Shown piece by piece: positions 17,735 to 27,345 of a stretch of DNA of 64,000 nt. The position numbers and the translations under genes are program-made. Source of the stretch: Aureibaculum flavum (GTDB taxonomy: Bacteria; Bacteroidota; Bacteroidia; Flavobacteriales; Flavobacteriaceae); assembly GCF_016406085.1 (NCBI RefSeq), contig NZ_JAEHFJ010000003.1, positions 1 through 64,000 of the forward strand, read 5' to 3'. Within the stretch, counting starts at the first letter, position 1; every line of letters starts with the position of its first letter. The notes under the pieces are model-generated. The model had not been told where the DNA came from and searched no databases. It worked only from the letters and a program-made list of their open reading frames with translations.

Positions 17735-18508
17735 CTAAAGTCCTCGTTCCGCCTGAATTTGTTCGTAGGCTTTTTGTATTTGTCTAAACTTTTCTTCGGC
17801 ACCTTTTTGATGAGCTTCACCCAAGTGTCTAAGCTTATCTGGGTGGTGTTTTTTAACCATTCTACGATAGGCCTTTTTAACCTCAACATCAGTAGCCGTT
17901 TTTGTTATTTCTAAAATTTTGTAGGCAGTAACACTACTATACGATGTTGAAGATGATGACGAAGATGAAGAGCCATAAAACATTGCTTTTATAGATTCAA
18001 AATCGCGACTGCTAATATATAAATAGGTAGAAATACGCTTTATAGCATCAATTTCTGATTGACTAACAGAACCATCTGATTGAGCAATACCAAACAAAAA
18101 ATGTAATAATTGCAATCGCGAAGCATGTGTCATATGTTCCCTGATTTGCATACATACTTGCCGTGTTGGTATGGTACCTTTTTTTCTTAATTCATTAAAT
18201 AATTTAAAGGCATTATTCGCACGTTCTTTACCATACATTCTAACGAAGTTATCACGTACATAATCCATTTCTTTTTTGCTAGATCTACCATCTGCTTTAA
18301 TCACAACAGCGGCGAGTACCAATAAGCTAATTTCAAAGTCACCACCAGCTGTCCTTGCTGATGTTCTTGGACCTTGCCCTGCCGTATTAATATCACCTTC
18401 AGTAAATCCATCTACTAAACTACCAACAATAAAACCTAAAATACCACCAATAGGTCCACCTACAGACCAACCTAATGTAGCACCTATCCATTTTGAAAAA
18501 TTCGACAT
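17735..18508 (-). CDS. TerB-like / DnaJ-domain co-chaperone (DjlA-like)
   Basis: A 257-residue protein. Residues 1-40 are a Gly-rich hydrophobic segment (WIGATLGWSVGGPIGGILG) typical of membrane-anchored DjlA-like proteins. Residues about 55-175 form an all-helical TerB-like domain with the AAVVIKADG and AQSDGSVSQSE repeats. A poly-Ser linker (178-190) leads to a C-terminal J domain (about 192-257) with the invariant HPD near 222-224, which stimulates Hsp70 ATPase. Stand-alone gene. Confidence 0.85.
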   Translation of the reverse strand: MSNFSKWIGATLGWSVGGPIGGILGFIVGSLVDGFTEGDINTAGQGPRTSARTAGGDFEISLLVLAAVVIKADGRSSKKEMDYVRDNFVRMYGKERANNAFKLFNELRKKGTIPTRQVCMQIREHMTHASRLQLLHFLFGIAQSDGSVSQSEIDAIKRISTYLYISSRDFESIKAMFYGSSSSSSSSTSYSSVTAYKILEITKTATDVEVKKAYRRMVKKHHPDKLRHLGEAHQKGAEEKFRQIQKAYEQIQAERGL

Positions 18509-18530
18509 AAAAAATAATCAATTGAGGGTT

Positions 18531-18538
18531 CAAAGATA
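18531..18538 (-). promoter_or_regulatory. Promoter -7 box of the TerB/J-domain gene
   Basis: Minus-strand TATCTTTG, a full TAnnTTTG match, 22 bp before the ATG at 18508. Confidence 0.6.
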
Positions 18539-18732
18539 CATTTATCTTAGAACTATTCTTAGAACACGTCTTGACCTTCTCTTTTACCTGCAAATTTAAC
18601 ATTTCGCATCCTAATTTTGTCTTTTTTTAGTTCCGTACTAAGGCTATGCTACTAAAAAAAGCATTCATCACTGCACAAAAGCCGAAATTTTCGGTTTAAA
18701 ACAAAAATTCGAGATGAGTTCTTAATAATGAT

Positions 18733-18740
18733 TATCTTTG
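18733..18740 (+). promoter_or_regulatory. Promoter -7 box of the bacilliredoxin gene
   Basis: TATCTTTG, 26 bp before the ATG at 18767. Confidence 0.6.
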
Positions 18741-18766
18741 CCATTCAATTTTAAAAAGAAAAGAAT

Positions 18767-19177
18767 ATGTATCCAGAAGAAATAGTAAAACCAATGCGTC
18801 AACAATTAGTAGATGCTGGTTTTCAAGAATTAAAAACTGCAGACCAAGTTGACGCTATATTGAGTGAAAAAGGTACCACTTTAGTAATGGTAAATTCAGT
18901 TTGTGGTTGTGCAGCAGGTACTGCAAGACCAGGAGCCATTTTATCTACTACAGGTGATAAAACACCAGATCATTTTACTACTGTTTTTGCGGGAAATGAT
19001 GTTGAAGCAGTGAATAAAGCGAGAGAACATATGATTCCGTTTCCTCCATCTTCTCCAGCAATAGCATTATTTAAAGATGGTGAATTGGTGCACATGTTAG
19101 AACGTCATCATATTGAAGGTAGAACCGCTGAAATGATTGCAGAAAATTTAACAGGAGCTTATCAAGAATTTTGTTAA
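18767..19177 (+). CDS. BrxA/BrxB-family bacilliredoxin
   Basis: A 136-residue cytosolic thioredoxin-fold protein. The active site is the CGC motif at 46-48 in VNSVCGCAAGTARPG, the hallmark of the BrxA/BrxB (YphP/YqiW, DUF1094) family that removes bacillithiol from mixed disulfides. An extra Cys is the last residue (136). Family match is full length. In organisms of this group bacillithiol is plausible but its synthesis genes are not in this window. Own promoter and an apparent terminator. Confidence 0.9.
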   Translation: MYPEEIVKPMRQQLVDAGFQELKTADQVDAILSEKGTTLVMVNSVCGCAAGTARPGAILSTTGDKTPDHFTTVFAGNDVEAVNKAREHMIPFPPSSPAIALFKDGELVHMLERHHIEGRTAEMIAENLTGAYQEFC

Positions 19178-19191
19178 ACTTTACAAGTTAA

Positions 19192-19241
19192 CCCTCTTCT
19201 GTCCTTGTACTAAAACTTTAGTATATTTGGAAAGAAGAGGG
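19192..19241 (+). terminator. Long-loop hairpin after the bacilliredoxin gene
   Basis: Outer arms CCCTCTTCT (19192-19200) and AGAAGAGGG (19233-19241) enclose an inner perfect repeat TACTAAA-ac-TTTAGTA, followed by ATTTTTATTT. It probably ends the bacilliredoxin transcript. A TATATTTG promoter-like box (19222-19229) for the next gene lies inside the structure, so termination and initiation may be coupled. Confidence 0.45.
19222..19229 (+). promoter_or_regulatory. Promoter -7 box of the acyltransferase gene
   Basis: TATATTTG, 28 bp before the ATG at 19258, inside the hairpin listed above. Confidence 0.5.
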
Positions 19242-19257
19242 ATTTTTATTTAAAAAC

Positions 19258-19995
19258 ATGAGAAAACTATTAGCCTATCCTTTATCTGTTGTATATTACC
19301 TGTGTTTTGGATTAACACTGTTAATATTTCATCCTATTTTATGGATTAGCAATAACGTATTTGGCTATAACTCATTAAAGAAAAGTGTTGATCTGTTTAA
19401 CTTTTTCTTATTACGATGTTTAAATGTTTTAGGTACTCGATTTACATTTACCAACCCCTATGATATAGAAATAAATCAACCCTTGATTATTGTTTCTAAT
19501 CATCAAAGCATGTACGACATATCGCCAATAATATGGTATATGCGTAAACATCATCCTAAATTTATAAGCAAGGCCGAATTAGGTAAAGGCATACCGAGTA
19601 TTTCTTATAACTTACGCCATGGAGGTTCTGCATTAATAGAAAGAAAAAATCCGAGACAAGCCATTACTGCCATAAAGGAATTTTCAGTTTCTGTGGTGAA
19701 AAACAATTGGGCTGCTGTAATTTTCCCAGAAGGAACAAGAAGTAAAAATGGAGTGCCAAAAGATTTTCAAAAAAGAGGATTGTTAACTTTATTTAAAGAA
19801 ATACCGGAAGCTACAGTTGTTCCAATCTCTATAAATAATTCTTGGAAAACAGTACGTTACGGAAAATTTCCTATGGGCATTGGTACGCACATGACCATTA
19901 CAGTACACAAACCAGTAAAAATTGCTACCTTTACGGATAAGGAGCTCTTAATAAACGAAGTTGAAACCACCATTAAAAATGGTGTTCATCCATAA
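19258..19995 (+). CDS. 1-acyl-sn-glycerol-3-phosphate acyltransferase (PlsC family)
   Basis: A 245-residue membrane-associated acyltransferase. Motif I is NHQSMYD with H82 and D87; motif III is FPEGTRSKNG near 159-168; the substrate pocket block VVPISINNSW follows. One or two N-terminal membrane helices (about 10-32). It transfers a fatty acyl chain to lysophosphatidic acid or a related acceptor. It is 13 bp upstream of an acyl-ACP desaturase, so this pair may set the unsaturation of membrane lipids. Confidence 0.88.
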   Translation: MRKLLAYPLSVVYYLCFGLTLLIFHPILWISNNVFGYNSLKKSVDLFNFFLLRCLNVLGTRFTFTNPYDIEINQPLIIVSNHQSMYDISPIIWYMRKHHPKFISKAELGKGIPSISYNLRHGGSALIERKNPRQAITAIKEFSVSVVKNNWAAVIFPEGTRSKNGVPKDFQKRGLLTLFKEIPEATVVPISINNSWKTVRYGKFPMGIGTHMTITVHKPVKIATFTDKELLINEVETTIKNGVHP

Positions 19996-20008
19996 AATAT
20001 TTATATAT

Positions 20009-20995
20009 ATGTCGTTAAAAAATAAAAGATTAGAAGTAATGCGATTTTTGGAAAAAGATGTTGATGCATTGATTCAAAAATATTTAATCCCAGTTGATAA
20101 AATTTGGCAGCCTTCCGATTTCTTACCTGATTCTGAAGGTGATAATTTTTTTAATGAGGTTACTGAAATACGTGAACTAGCAAAAGAATTACCTTACGAT
20201 TTTTGGGTTGTTTTAGTTGGTGATATGATTACTGAAGAAGCACTACCTACTTACGAGTCGTGGTTAATGGATGTTGAAGGTGTAGATCAAGTTGATACCA
20301 ACCCTTGGGGAAAATGGGTGCGTCAATGGACAGGTGAAGAGAATAGACACGGTGATGTACTTAATAAATATTTATATCTGTCCGGCAGAGTAAATATGAG
20401 AGAAATTGAGATAACCACACAGCATTTAATTACTGATGGTTTTGATATTGGTACTGACCGTGACCCTTACAAAAACTTTGTGTACACTAGTTTTCAAGAG
20501 CTAGCAACCTATGTATCTCATAACAGAGTCGCTAAATTGGCAAAAGCAAAAGGCAATAAACAATTGGCCAAAATGTGTCGTATTATTTCTGGTGACGAAA
20601 TGCGTCATCACAATGCGTATTCTGAATTTGTAGAGCGTATTTTTAAAGTCGACCCTAGTCAAATGATGTTGGCATTTCAATATATGATGAAGCAAAAAAT
20701 TGTTATGCCTGCACAATTTTTAAGAGAGTCTGGTGATAAAATCGGAACTGCTTTTGAGGAATTTTCGAATACAGCACAACGTATAGGTGTGTACACTTCT
20801 TTAGATTATGTAGACATTCTAGACAAACTTGTAAAACGTTGGGAAATTGATAAAATTACGAACCTTAGTGATGAAGCCGAAAAAGCAAGAGATTATTTAA
20901 TTGCCTTACCTGCAAGAATGATGCGTTTAGCTGATAGGATGAAAGTTCCTGAAAATTCTTTTCAATTTAAATGGGTAGAACCTGCGACCAAATAG
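20009..20995 (+). CDS. Acyl-ACP desaturase
   Basis: A 328-residue soluble di-iron desaturase of the plant stearoyl-ACP type. Iron ligands are visible in GEENRHGD (E111, H114) and GDEMRHH (E197, H200), with further glutamates in ITEEALPTY near 76-77 and FQELAT near 164. The start at 20009 (MSLKNKRLEVMRFLE) is preferred; a start at 19961 would add residues overlapping plsC. The enzyme puts a cis double bond in an acyl chain bound to acyl carrier protein. Between plsC and an HD hydrolase in a tight run. Confidence 0.92.
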   Translation: MSLKNKRLEVMRFLEKDVDALIQKYLIPVDKIWQPSDFLPDSEGDNFFNEVTEIRELAKELPYDFWVVLVGDMITEEALPTYESWLMDVEGVDQVDTNPWGKWVRQWTGEENRHGDVLNKYLYLSGRVNMREIEITTQHLITDGFDIGTDRDPYKNFVYTSFQELATYVSHNRVAKLAKAKGNKQLAKMCRIISGDEMRHHNAYSEFVERIFKVDPSQMMLAFQYMMKQKIVMPAQFLRESGDKIGTAFEEFSNTAQRIGVYTSLDYVDILDKLVKRWEIDKITNLSDEAEKARDYLIALPARMMRLADRMKVPENSFQFKWVEPATK

Positions 20996-21004
20996 ATTCA
21001 ATAT

Positions 21005-21676
21005 ATGGATCAAGATCAAGTCATCTCTAAGACCATTGAATTTGTAAAAGAAACCTTAAAAGGAGCAGAAGGCGGACATGATTGGTTTCATATTGAACGT
21101 GTTTATAATAATGCCCAATTGATTTCTAAAACAGAGAAGGCAGACGGTTTTATCGTGGCCCTTGGTGCATTATTGCATGACATTGCTGATGCTAAATTTT
21201 ATCCCGACGCATCGGGAGGAGATGAAACTATTGGACCTAAAGTAGCACGTAAATTTTTATTTCAACAAAATATTGATAGCACAATAATTGAGCACGTTAT
21301 TAAAATTATTGAAAATATTTCTTACAAATCATCGCTTTCTAAAAGCCAAAATAGATTTACCTCCATTGAACTTGACATAGTGCAAGATGCGGACAGATTA
21401 GATGCTATTGGAGCTATTGGCATTGCACGTTGTTTTAATTATGGAGGATTTAAAAACAGGGAAATTTACAACCCAGATATTGCTCCAAATTTAAACATGA
21501 GCAAAGAAGAATATAAAAAATCGACAGCTCCAACCATCAATCATTTTTACGAAAAGTTATTGCTTTTAAAAGATAAAATGAATACCAAGTCTGGTAAAAA
21601 AATAGCCAAGAAAAGACATGAGTATATGATAAAATATTTAGATCAGTTCTATGGAGAATGGAATGGTAAATTATAA
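21005..21676 (+). CDS. HD-domain phosphohydrolase (YpgQ-like), with palindrome-derived insert
   Basis: A 223-residue HD-superfamily protein. Metal residues are H29 in WFHIERV, H58-D59 in LLHDIAD, and D129-like aspartates in VQDADRLDA. Related to the YpgQ/YedJ group, which hydrolyses nucleotides or pyrophosphate; substrate unknown. Starts 9 bp after the desaturase. Odd: the codons for YPDASG (66-71) are formed by the palindrome TCCCGA-cgca-TCGGGA at 21202-21217, a dispersed repeat also seen at 42193-42208. Relatives usually have a short loop here, so this looks like an in-frame repeat insertion tolerated in a surface loop (from memory, not aligned). Confidence 0.85.
   Translation: MDQDQVISKTIEFVKETLKGAEGGHDWFHIERVYNNAQLISKTEKADGFIVALGALLHDIADAKFYPDASGGDETIGPKVARKFLFQQNIDSTIIEHVIKIIENISYKSSLSKSQNRFTSIELDIVQDADRLDAIGAIGIARCFNYGGFKNREIYNPDIAPNLNMSKEEYKKSTAPTINHFYEKLLLLKDKMNTKSGKKIAKKRHEYMIKYLDQFYGEWNGKL
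21202..21217. repeat. 16 bp palindromic repeat inside the HD gene
   Basis: TCCCGA-cgca-TCGGGA, perfect 6 bp arms. Matches the form of 42193-42208 (TCCCGA-agcc-TCGGGA), which is intergenic. Translated in frame here. Confidence 0.7.
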
Positions 21677-21690
21677 TTGATTTCAAACAA

Positions 21691-21733
21691 AAAAAAGCCC
21701 AATGAAAATGTTATTTTCATTGGGCTTTTTTTT
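21691..21733. terminator. Bidirectional intrinsic terminator
   Basis: AAGCCCAATGAAAAT-gtt-ATTTTCATTGGGCTT, perfect 15 bp stem with A-run before and T-run after. Serves the HD gene (plus) and the convergent TraB/GumN gene (minus). Confidence 0.95.
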
Positions 21734-21748
21734 AATAAATTCAATGTT

Positions 21749-22609
21749 TTAGTCTAATACAGGTGTTACGGTATACCCTTCTTCTTTTAATAATTGTATA
21801 ACTCCTTTTTCACCACCTAAATGTCCGGCTCCTACAGCATAAATCACTTTTTTCTCCTTAGAAATTTCAGGTATTTTTTTCACCCAATTCTTATTTCTAT
21901 TCAGCAATAAAGCATCAATCATTTTTTCATCGTTATCAAAAGATTTCAACGTAAAATTGTACAAAGAATCTATATTTTCTGACTTGTATTTTGCTACCAT
22001 TTTTCCGTAAAGTTCTTTTGTCTCCTCAGGATCATCTAACATTTCAACTAATTCATCTAATTGATCCTCATAAGGGATACTATCAAAAACTGACATTTGA
22101 TCATTTACCGTTTCCAACCCTTTTAATTCTTTTTTAGCTTCTTTAGCCATACCAATAAATGTCATTTCGTAACTTGCTACTTGCTTACCCATAAATGAAG
22201 ACATTATGGTAGATGACATATACAACGGTTTAAATTTATTAAATTGAGCAAAGCCTAAACCTACATTTTCTTTTAAATAAGCGTCCAATATTTTGTACTC
22301 TGTAGAATCAACATGATTAGACAATAGATCTTGTTCTTCAATCATCATTTCTTTCATCATTTCCTGCATCATTTCAGGACTATCCATATCCAACTCCAAA
22401 TAAATTTCATCTGAACCTTCAAAGGCATCTTTTACCTTCTGAGGCATAGAAAAATCTTTTTGAGGCATCATATGTATGGTACCAAAAATATAGGAAGTTT
22501 GAATACCCTTACCTTCTATTTTCCACAACAGACTACTTTTTTCTTGAGCTTGAATTGCCACGGTTAGCAGGCATAATAATGTAAATAGTATTACTGTTTG
22601 TTTTTTCAT
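21749..22609 (-). CDS. TraB/GumN family protein
   Basis: A 286-residue exported protein: signal peptide cleaved near 21 (AIQAQ), then the TraB/GumN fold with SYIFGTIHMM (the GxxH motif near 40-50) and the C-terminal YAVGAGHLGGEKGVIQLL near 255-272, the paired motifs of this putative peptidase/Tiki-like superfamily. A Met-rich acidic stretch near 75-95 (MMQEMMKEMM) is unusual. Role in bacteria not firmly known. Transcribed away from the S9 peptidase with about 108 bp between. Confidence 0.85.
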   Translation of the reverse strand: MKKQTVILFTLLCLLTVAIQAQEKSSLLWKIEGKGIQTSYIFGTIHMMPQKDFSMPQKVKDAFEGSDEIYLELDMDSPEMMQEMMKEMMIEEQDLLSNHVDSTEYKILDAYLKENVGLGFAQFNKFKPLYMSSTIMSSFMGKQVASYEMTFIGMAKEAKKELKGLETVNDQMSVFDSIPYEDQLDELVEMLDDPEETKELYGKMVAKYKSENIDSLYNFTLKSFDNDEKMIDALLLNRNKNWVKKIPEISKEKKVIYAVGAGHLGGEKGVIQLLKEEGYTVTPVLD

Positions 22610-22717
22610 ATTAGCGTTTTTGTATGTGTTAAAAGTACATAATTTTATGTTGCAATGTAACTATAATTAAAAAGTGGGAAATCCAATATGGAAATCCCAC
22701 TCCTAAATCTGTGTAAT

Positions 22718-25357
22718 CTATTTTATTTTAGTAGTAACTTTTGCATTACCCATGGCAGGCACAACCTGTTCCATTTGACTTGCTACTTTTTTATCTACGT
22801 CAATCAACATTGTAGTTACTTCTTTCTCATTTTCTGCATTAGAGATAGCAACTTTCCATTGTTTATTTTCCTTACTTAAAACGACTAACTTCATAATATT
22901 CAATTTTTGAGTCATCGCATCGAAAGTATAAAAAGAAGTTTTATATCCTTCTGCCAACGGTAAACGAGCTACTAAGAAATCATATCCAGGGCCATTCGTT
23001 AAATAAGCACCTTCAAATGGTAAGTCTTTCGTTTTACCCATCATAGTTAACGCAATGCTATTTTCAGAATAATTTATCTCTATGGTTTGCCCACCTTGCA
23101 TCATTACTCGCTTTACTGGCTTCATATCTTCTAAATACAGTACATCTTCACTATCACCCATGGCAGATGTTGAAGCATCTTTAATAATCCATTGCTTTCC
23201 TTCTTTCTTAATTTCGCGTGTTAATTCCATAGGTATGTTCTGTCCTTGAACTTCAACCATAACGTCGTATTGAATTGTTGACGCTTTTAAATCATCACTT
23301 AATACAGGTAAGGCAGATGGCACCTCAACTTTTTCTGTTTTATTATACACTACTTTAGAAACATCTTGAGTAATTTCGCCAAGACGTTTTATCACTTCCT
23401 CGGATCCATCTTTTTGATAACGACCACCTAAATGTTTGGCTAGAAATTTTTCTATAGACATCCACATCGCCATATTGTTATTTGGCTTTCTAAATCCATG
23501 ACCTTCATCATCTGCTAAAATATATTCAACATCCTTACCAGAATCACGCATAGAAACCACAATCTGGTCACTTTCTGCTTGTTTTACTCTTGGATCGTTT
23601 GCTCCTTGAATAATTAATAATGGTTTGGTAATTTTATCGGCACTAAATAACGGACTCGCTTCTGTAATTAGTTTTTTACCTTCTTCAGTTTCAGGGTCTC
23701 CTGTCATTTCATACAAACTTTTTCTAAAAGATTCCCAATATGCAGGGATTGATTCTAGCAATGTAAATAAATTACTTGGCCCTACAATATCAACACCACA
23801 AGTGTAAACATCTGGTGTAAATGCTAAACCTGCTAAGGTTGCATAACCACCGTAACTACCACCCATTATGGCTACTCTATCTTTATCAGCAACACCATTA
23901 GCAATAAAATGCTTTACACCCCACGTAATATCATCTTGCATTTTTTTACCCCATTCTCTATCTCCTGCATTTAAGAATGCTTTTCCGTAACCACCACTCG
24001 CTCTAAAATTGGGTTGTAATACGGCATATCCTCTATTCGCTAATATTTGAGCATAAGGATTATATCCCCAATAATCTCTTGGTCCTTTTGGACCACCATG
24101 TACTAAAACGACAAGCGGTAAATTCTTCTTTGCTACGCCTACTGGTACAGTTAAATAACCAGGAATCTCTAATCCGTCACTACTTTTATAAGAAACAGGT
24201 TCCATTTTAGCTAAATGCTGTTCTACTTCTTTTAAAAGAGGTCTTGGTGTATACTGATGAATCAATTCTTTTGTATCCCAATTAAAATAATAGGTATCAG
24301 AAGCTGAATTATCACTACTTATTGAAATCAACATTTGTTTATAGTCTTTAGTAAAACTAGCGAAACCTATTTCTTTTCCTTTAAATTTCTTTTCCAAAAA
24401 TTTAAACATTTTTTCCCACTTCTTATCTTTCCAAACACGTTCTCTTTTATCGTATGTGTACGATGTATATATAATTTCACGTGTATTATCATCAACAAAC
24501 ATTCCGCCAAAATCTACTTTGTTTTTAGGGTCACTCTCCATTTTTTCAATGTTCTTGGTTAGAGGATCCATAGTGTAAAGTGTTGAAAAGTTAACATCAC
24601 CTTTGTTAGAAACCAAATACATTTTAGTATTGTCTTTGTTCCAACCTGCTACATAAGCACTTTCTTGAAGATTCGTTTCATAAATCTTTGTAAATTTATT
24701 ATCGCCATCTATTCGATGAATTTCAGAATGACCAGCTTCATTAGTTCTATAAGCTAATCGTGGGTTTTCATCCCAATCAAAGTTCCAACTCGTTATTCTA
24801 TTGTTATTTTCATATAATAAATCTAATTTACCTGTACTGATATCTAATTTATACAAATCATGCCAAGCTTTATCTCTATCATTAATACCCACCATAAGTT
24901 CATTCGGGTTTTTTCTGCTCGCTTGATAAATTTGTACCGTAACATCTTTCATAGGTGTTAGGTTTTTTGAATTAGGAACACCTGTTGCCGCATCAGCTTC
25001 ATCATTCGGATTTACAGCATAAATATTATAGTTCTCGTCGCCCTTATTATCTTTTACAAATAGGATCTTTGAACCATCGTAAGTCCATGAATAACCTCCA
25101 AGTGGCCTTTCATTGTTAGTTAACGGCTTCGCGGCATCAAAAGGTTGATCAAATTTTTTCACCCAAATATTCATGATTCCGTTGTATTCTTTTAAGAAAG
25201 AAATCCACTGTCCATCAGGGCTCAGTTGCCCACCAGATATTTCAGGATTTCCAAAAAAGATATCACGATCAATTATAGGTATATCATTTTGTTGTGCATT
25301 TACTTTAGGAATTAGCAATGTAAATAGTGTCAGCATTAATAAGATTTGTTTTTTCAT
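22718..25357 (-). CDS. S9-family (prolyl oligopeptidase-type) peptidase
   Basis: An 879-residue exported serine peptidase. Signal peptide [22 protein letters not shown] is followed by a WD40-like beta-propeller (about 30-390) and an alpha/beta-hydrolase domain (about 400-650). The nucleophile is S501 in GGSYGGY, the acid in GANDPRV and the base in DEGHGF. Residues from about 680 to the end form an extra C-terminal region not part of the peptidase core. The ATG at 25357 is chosen because it starts the signal peptide; the ATG 18 codons upstream does not. Probably last gene of a minus-strand run. Confidence 0.9.
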   Translation of the reverse strand: MKKQILLMLTLFTLLIPKVNAQQNDIPIIDRDIFFGNPEISGGQLSPDGQWISFLKEYNGIMNIWVKKFDQPFDAAKPLTNNERPLGGYSWTYDGSKILFVKDNKGDENYNIYAVNPNDEADAATGVPNSKNLTPMKDVTVQIYQASRKNPNELMVGINDRDKAWHDLYKLDISTGKLDLLYENNNRITSWNFDWDENPRLAYRTNEAGHSEIHRIDGDNKFTKIYETNLQESAYVAGWNKDNTKMYLVSNKGDVNFSTLYTMDPLTKNIEKMESDPKNKVDFGGMFVDDNTREIIYTSYTYDKRERVWKDKKWEKMFKFLEKKFKGKEIGFASFTKDYKQMLISISSDNSASDTYYFNWDTKELIHQYTPRPLLKEVEQHLAKMEPVSYKSSDGLEIPGYLTVPVGVAKKNLPLVVLVHGGPKGPRDYWGYNPYAQILANRGYAVLQPNFRASGGYGKAFLNAGDREWGKKMQDDITWGVKHFIANGVADKDRVAIMGGSYGGYATLAGLAFTPDVYTCGVDIVGPSNLFTLLESIPAYWESFRKSLYEMTGDPETEEGKKLITEASPLFSADKITKPLLIIQGANDPRVKQAESDQIVVSMRDSGKDVEYILADDEGHGFRKPNNNMAMWMSIEKFLAKHLGGRYQKDGSEEVIKRLGEITQDVSKVVYNKTEKVEVPSALPVLSDDLKASTIQYDVMVEVQGQNIPMELTREIKKEGKQWIIKDASTSAMGDSEDVLYLEDMKPVKRVMMQGGQTIEINYSENSIALTMMGKTKDLPFEGAYLTNGPGYDFLVARLPLAEGYKTSFYTFDAMTQKLNIMKLVVLSKENKQWKVAISNAENEKEVTTMLIDVDKKVASQMEQVVPAMGNAKVTTKIK

Positions 25358-25385
25358 TTTTAAAAATTTAAAGTTAGTATTTTTT

Positions 25386-25640
25386 TTATTTTGTTGTTTG
25401 ACTAATTGCATAATAAATTACATAGATCCAGCTAAATACACCATGTAAAATGGCCCACAGAATGGATTTATTTCGCTCCCAAGATACTGTTACCGCAATT
25501 ACGCTACCTAGGCCTACTCCATTTCTGATAACTGTTTGTTTTATTTCTGGACTAACAGTATTCTGACTGTAACCATCTACTGAAGCCAGTAATATAATTA
25601 AAATCGAGAACAGTAATTTGTTTATTTGTTGTTTTTTCAT
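25386..25640 (-). CDS. Small exported membrane protein, unknown
   Basis: An 84-residue protein with an N-terminal signal-like helix (cleavage near GYSQ, residue 25) and a second hydrophobic stretch at 55-78 rich in Trp and Tyr. No family recognised. It lies 28 bp upstream of the S9 peptidase gene, on the same strand. Confidence 0.55.
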   Translation of the reverse strand: MKKQQINKLLFSILIILLASVDGYSQNTVSPEIKQTVIRNGVGLGSVIAVTVSWERNKSILWAILHGVFSWIYVIYYAISQTTK

Positions 25641-25651
25641 TTTTGATTCTG

Positions 25652-25756
25652 TTATAGGTAAAGCTCAACGAAGACATATACTGCAGCTCCAATTAAGATT
25701 CCGGCTACAAATTTTAGTTTCTGATATTTATCTGTTTTTTTACAATTTTCTTTCAT
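25652..25756 (-). CDS. 34-codon small membrane protein, unknown
   Basis: An ORF of 34 codons with ATG at 25754-25756 and TAA. It begins MKENCKKTDKYQKLKF and continues into one hydrophobic helix VAGILIGAAVYVFVELYL. A basic N-terminus followed by a helix of membrane length is typical of a single-span small protein. It is 11 bp upstream of the 84-residue gene. Coding is supported only by this pattern and the tight spacing. Confidence 0.45.
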   Translation of the reverse strand: MKENCKKTDKYQKLKFVAGILIGAAVYVFVELYL

Positions 25757-25767
25757 AATTAGTTCTT

Positions 25768-25824
25768 TTATAAGATTACGGCTTCTATTATTTTGATGAT
25801 TGCATCTATTACTACTAGTATCAT
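25768..25824 (-). CDS. 18-codon hydrophobic micro-ORF
   Basis: The ORF encodes MILVVIDAIIKIIEAVIL, an almost wholly hydrophobic amphipathic peptide, 11 bp upstream of the 34-codon gene. It sits in a string of evenly spaced small minus-strand genes. It may be a membrane-active peptide, a leader peptide or chance; no Shine-Dalgarno is evident. Confidence 0.3.
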   Translation of the reverse strand: MILVVIDAIIKIIEAVIL

Positions 25825-25845
25825 TTTATAGGGTTTTTAGATTAA

Positions 25846-26235
25846 TTATTGAATTACACCATTTTTAATGGTAAGTGTTTCGCTATTTATTTTATTATTG
25901 ATTTCTATGGTTAAGAGATCAAAATCTTTAAAGCCTTTAACCTTCTTATTTAAAACATCATTAATACGTATCGCTTCGACTTCAAAAGATTGATAATCAC
26001 AATCTATCATTTGATATTCTGCCTTTTCAGTTGACATACCTTCTTTACCAAATTGTAATCCTTTCGCATAGATGATCTGGTTGATCTCAGAACAATTGCA
26101 ATTCTCTTCGAGTACTTCGCTAATTAATTCTGACCTGTCTTTAGCATCTTGGTAGCCATCAATAAATCCATAAACGGAAACAATCGCCGCAATTAATACA
26201 AGGATAATAATACCTGTTTTAGTTAATTTTTTCAT
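25846..26235 (-). CDS. Exported or membrane-anchored small protein, unknown
   Basis: A 129-residue protein with an N-terminal hydrophobic helix (about 7-26) and a soluble mixed domain containing a CNC pair (about 46-48) and a single Cys near 79. No family recognised. It is 42 bp downstream of the carboxypeptidase-regulatory-like gene and heads the string of small proteins before the S9 peptidase. Confidence 0.55.
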   Translation of the reverse strand: MKKLTKTGIIILVLIAAIVSVYGFIDGYQDAKDRSELISEVLEENCNCSEINQIIYAKGLQFGKEGMSTEKAEYQMIDCDYQSFEVEAIRINDVLNKKVKGFKDFDLLTIEINNKINSETLTIKNGVIQ

Positions 26236-26277
26236 TTTTTTTATTTTAAGTGATTACTCTTTTTAACTACTCTATTT

Positions 26278-27099
26278 CTAATATTTTACAGTACAATTAA
26301 ACCCAACACCTACGGCACCTACTTTCTCCCAATCACCTTGACTAACACTTCTAATAATCATTTTGTTTCCTAAAAATGCCGCTGAAAAAAACAGTTCATC
26401 CTCAGGATTTGGAACTTCTATCAACTCAAGTGTACAATAGATATCATCTTTCACAATAATGTTATACGCTTCAAGGTTCAGTGTAAATTCGCCCTCTTTT
26501 ACATCAATTGGAAAAATTATATTTTGATTTACAATTTTCTCATAAGGAAGTCCATCTTTTATGCTATAGAAATTGATACGATATTTTAGTGTATCATTAC
26601 TATTCGCTGCAATATTGGTGTGAAAGCTTTTAATATAAGTTGGACTATTGTTTATCCTAATTTTTGTTCCAATTTCTTGTCCAAGTGTAATTTCTGTAAA
26701 TCCGAGTCTTATTCTTTTAGATTTCGATTTATTTCCAATTACTTTTTCTTTCAGTTTTTTAGCGGTAATGACAACTTCGTTTAATGCGGTTACATCAGGA
26801 ATTAGTAATACCTCTGAATTAGTCTTTAACATCTTTAAAAAATCACGAAAAATCATAGATTCCGATTTATAGCCAATAGAAGAGAGTCTGATGGTATCAT
26901 TAGATATATTTGATTGTGTTTCAAATTGAAACTTTCCTTCAAAATTAGTAACGGTTCCAATGCTCTTATTGATAATACCAATATTCACATAAGGGATAGG
27001 TTCGTTTGTTTCAATATCTTTTATGATTCCCTCTGCAAAATTTTGTGCTAAAAGAGACATTGTGCTAATCAATAAGATGATGCTTGTTGTAAATTTCAT
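26278..27099 (-). CDS. Carboxypeptidase-like regulatory domain protein
   Basis: A 273-residue exported protein. Signal peptide MKFTTSIILLISTMSLLAQ, then a CarboxypepD_reg-like beta sandwich (about 22-110: GIIKDIETNEPIPYVNIGI and GTVTNFEGKFQF), the domain that opens many TonB-dependent receptors, ending in a LNEVVITAKK stretch. The rest is a beta-rich region without recognised domain; there is no outer-membrane barrel. Starts at 27111 or 27225 are possible but only 27099 puts the signal peptide at the N-terminus. Confidence 0.7.
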   Translation of the reverse strand: MKFTTSIILLISTMSLLAQNFAEGIIKDIETNEPIPYVNIGIINKSIGTVTNFEGKFQFETQSNISNDTIRLSSIGYKSESMIFRDFLKMLKTNSEVLLIPDVTALNEVVITAKKLKEKVIGNKSKSKRIRLGFTEITLGQEIGTKIRINNSPTYIKSFHTNIAANSNDTLKYRINFYSIKDGLPYEKIVNQNIIFPIDVKEGEFTLNLEAYNIIVKDDIYCTLELIEVPNPEDELFFSAAFLGNKMIIRSVSQGDWEKVGAVGVGFNCTVKY

Positions 27100-27345
27100 T
27101 TTAAATGTCATGCTATTAAATTTTCTAGTTATTAATTGTTGTTTGATTTCTGAAGCAAATAACCTTCTAAATAAAGTGACATACAAGCAAAGCATCCCCA
27201 GTTTTAGAAAAATGGGGATAAACATTTAGACTTAACAGGTTGATTAATTGTGACTTATACTAAATTTTAACTTAACAAACGAACGCGTCATTTGGCAACC
27301 CTATATTTATAAATTTAGGGTAAAAGAAGTGTAAAAACGAGCTAT

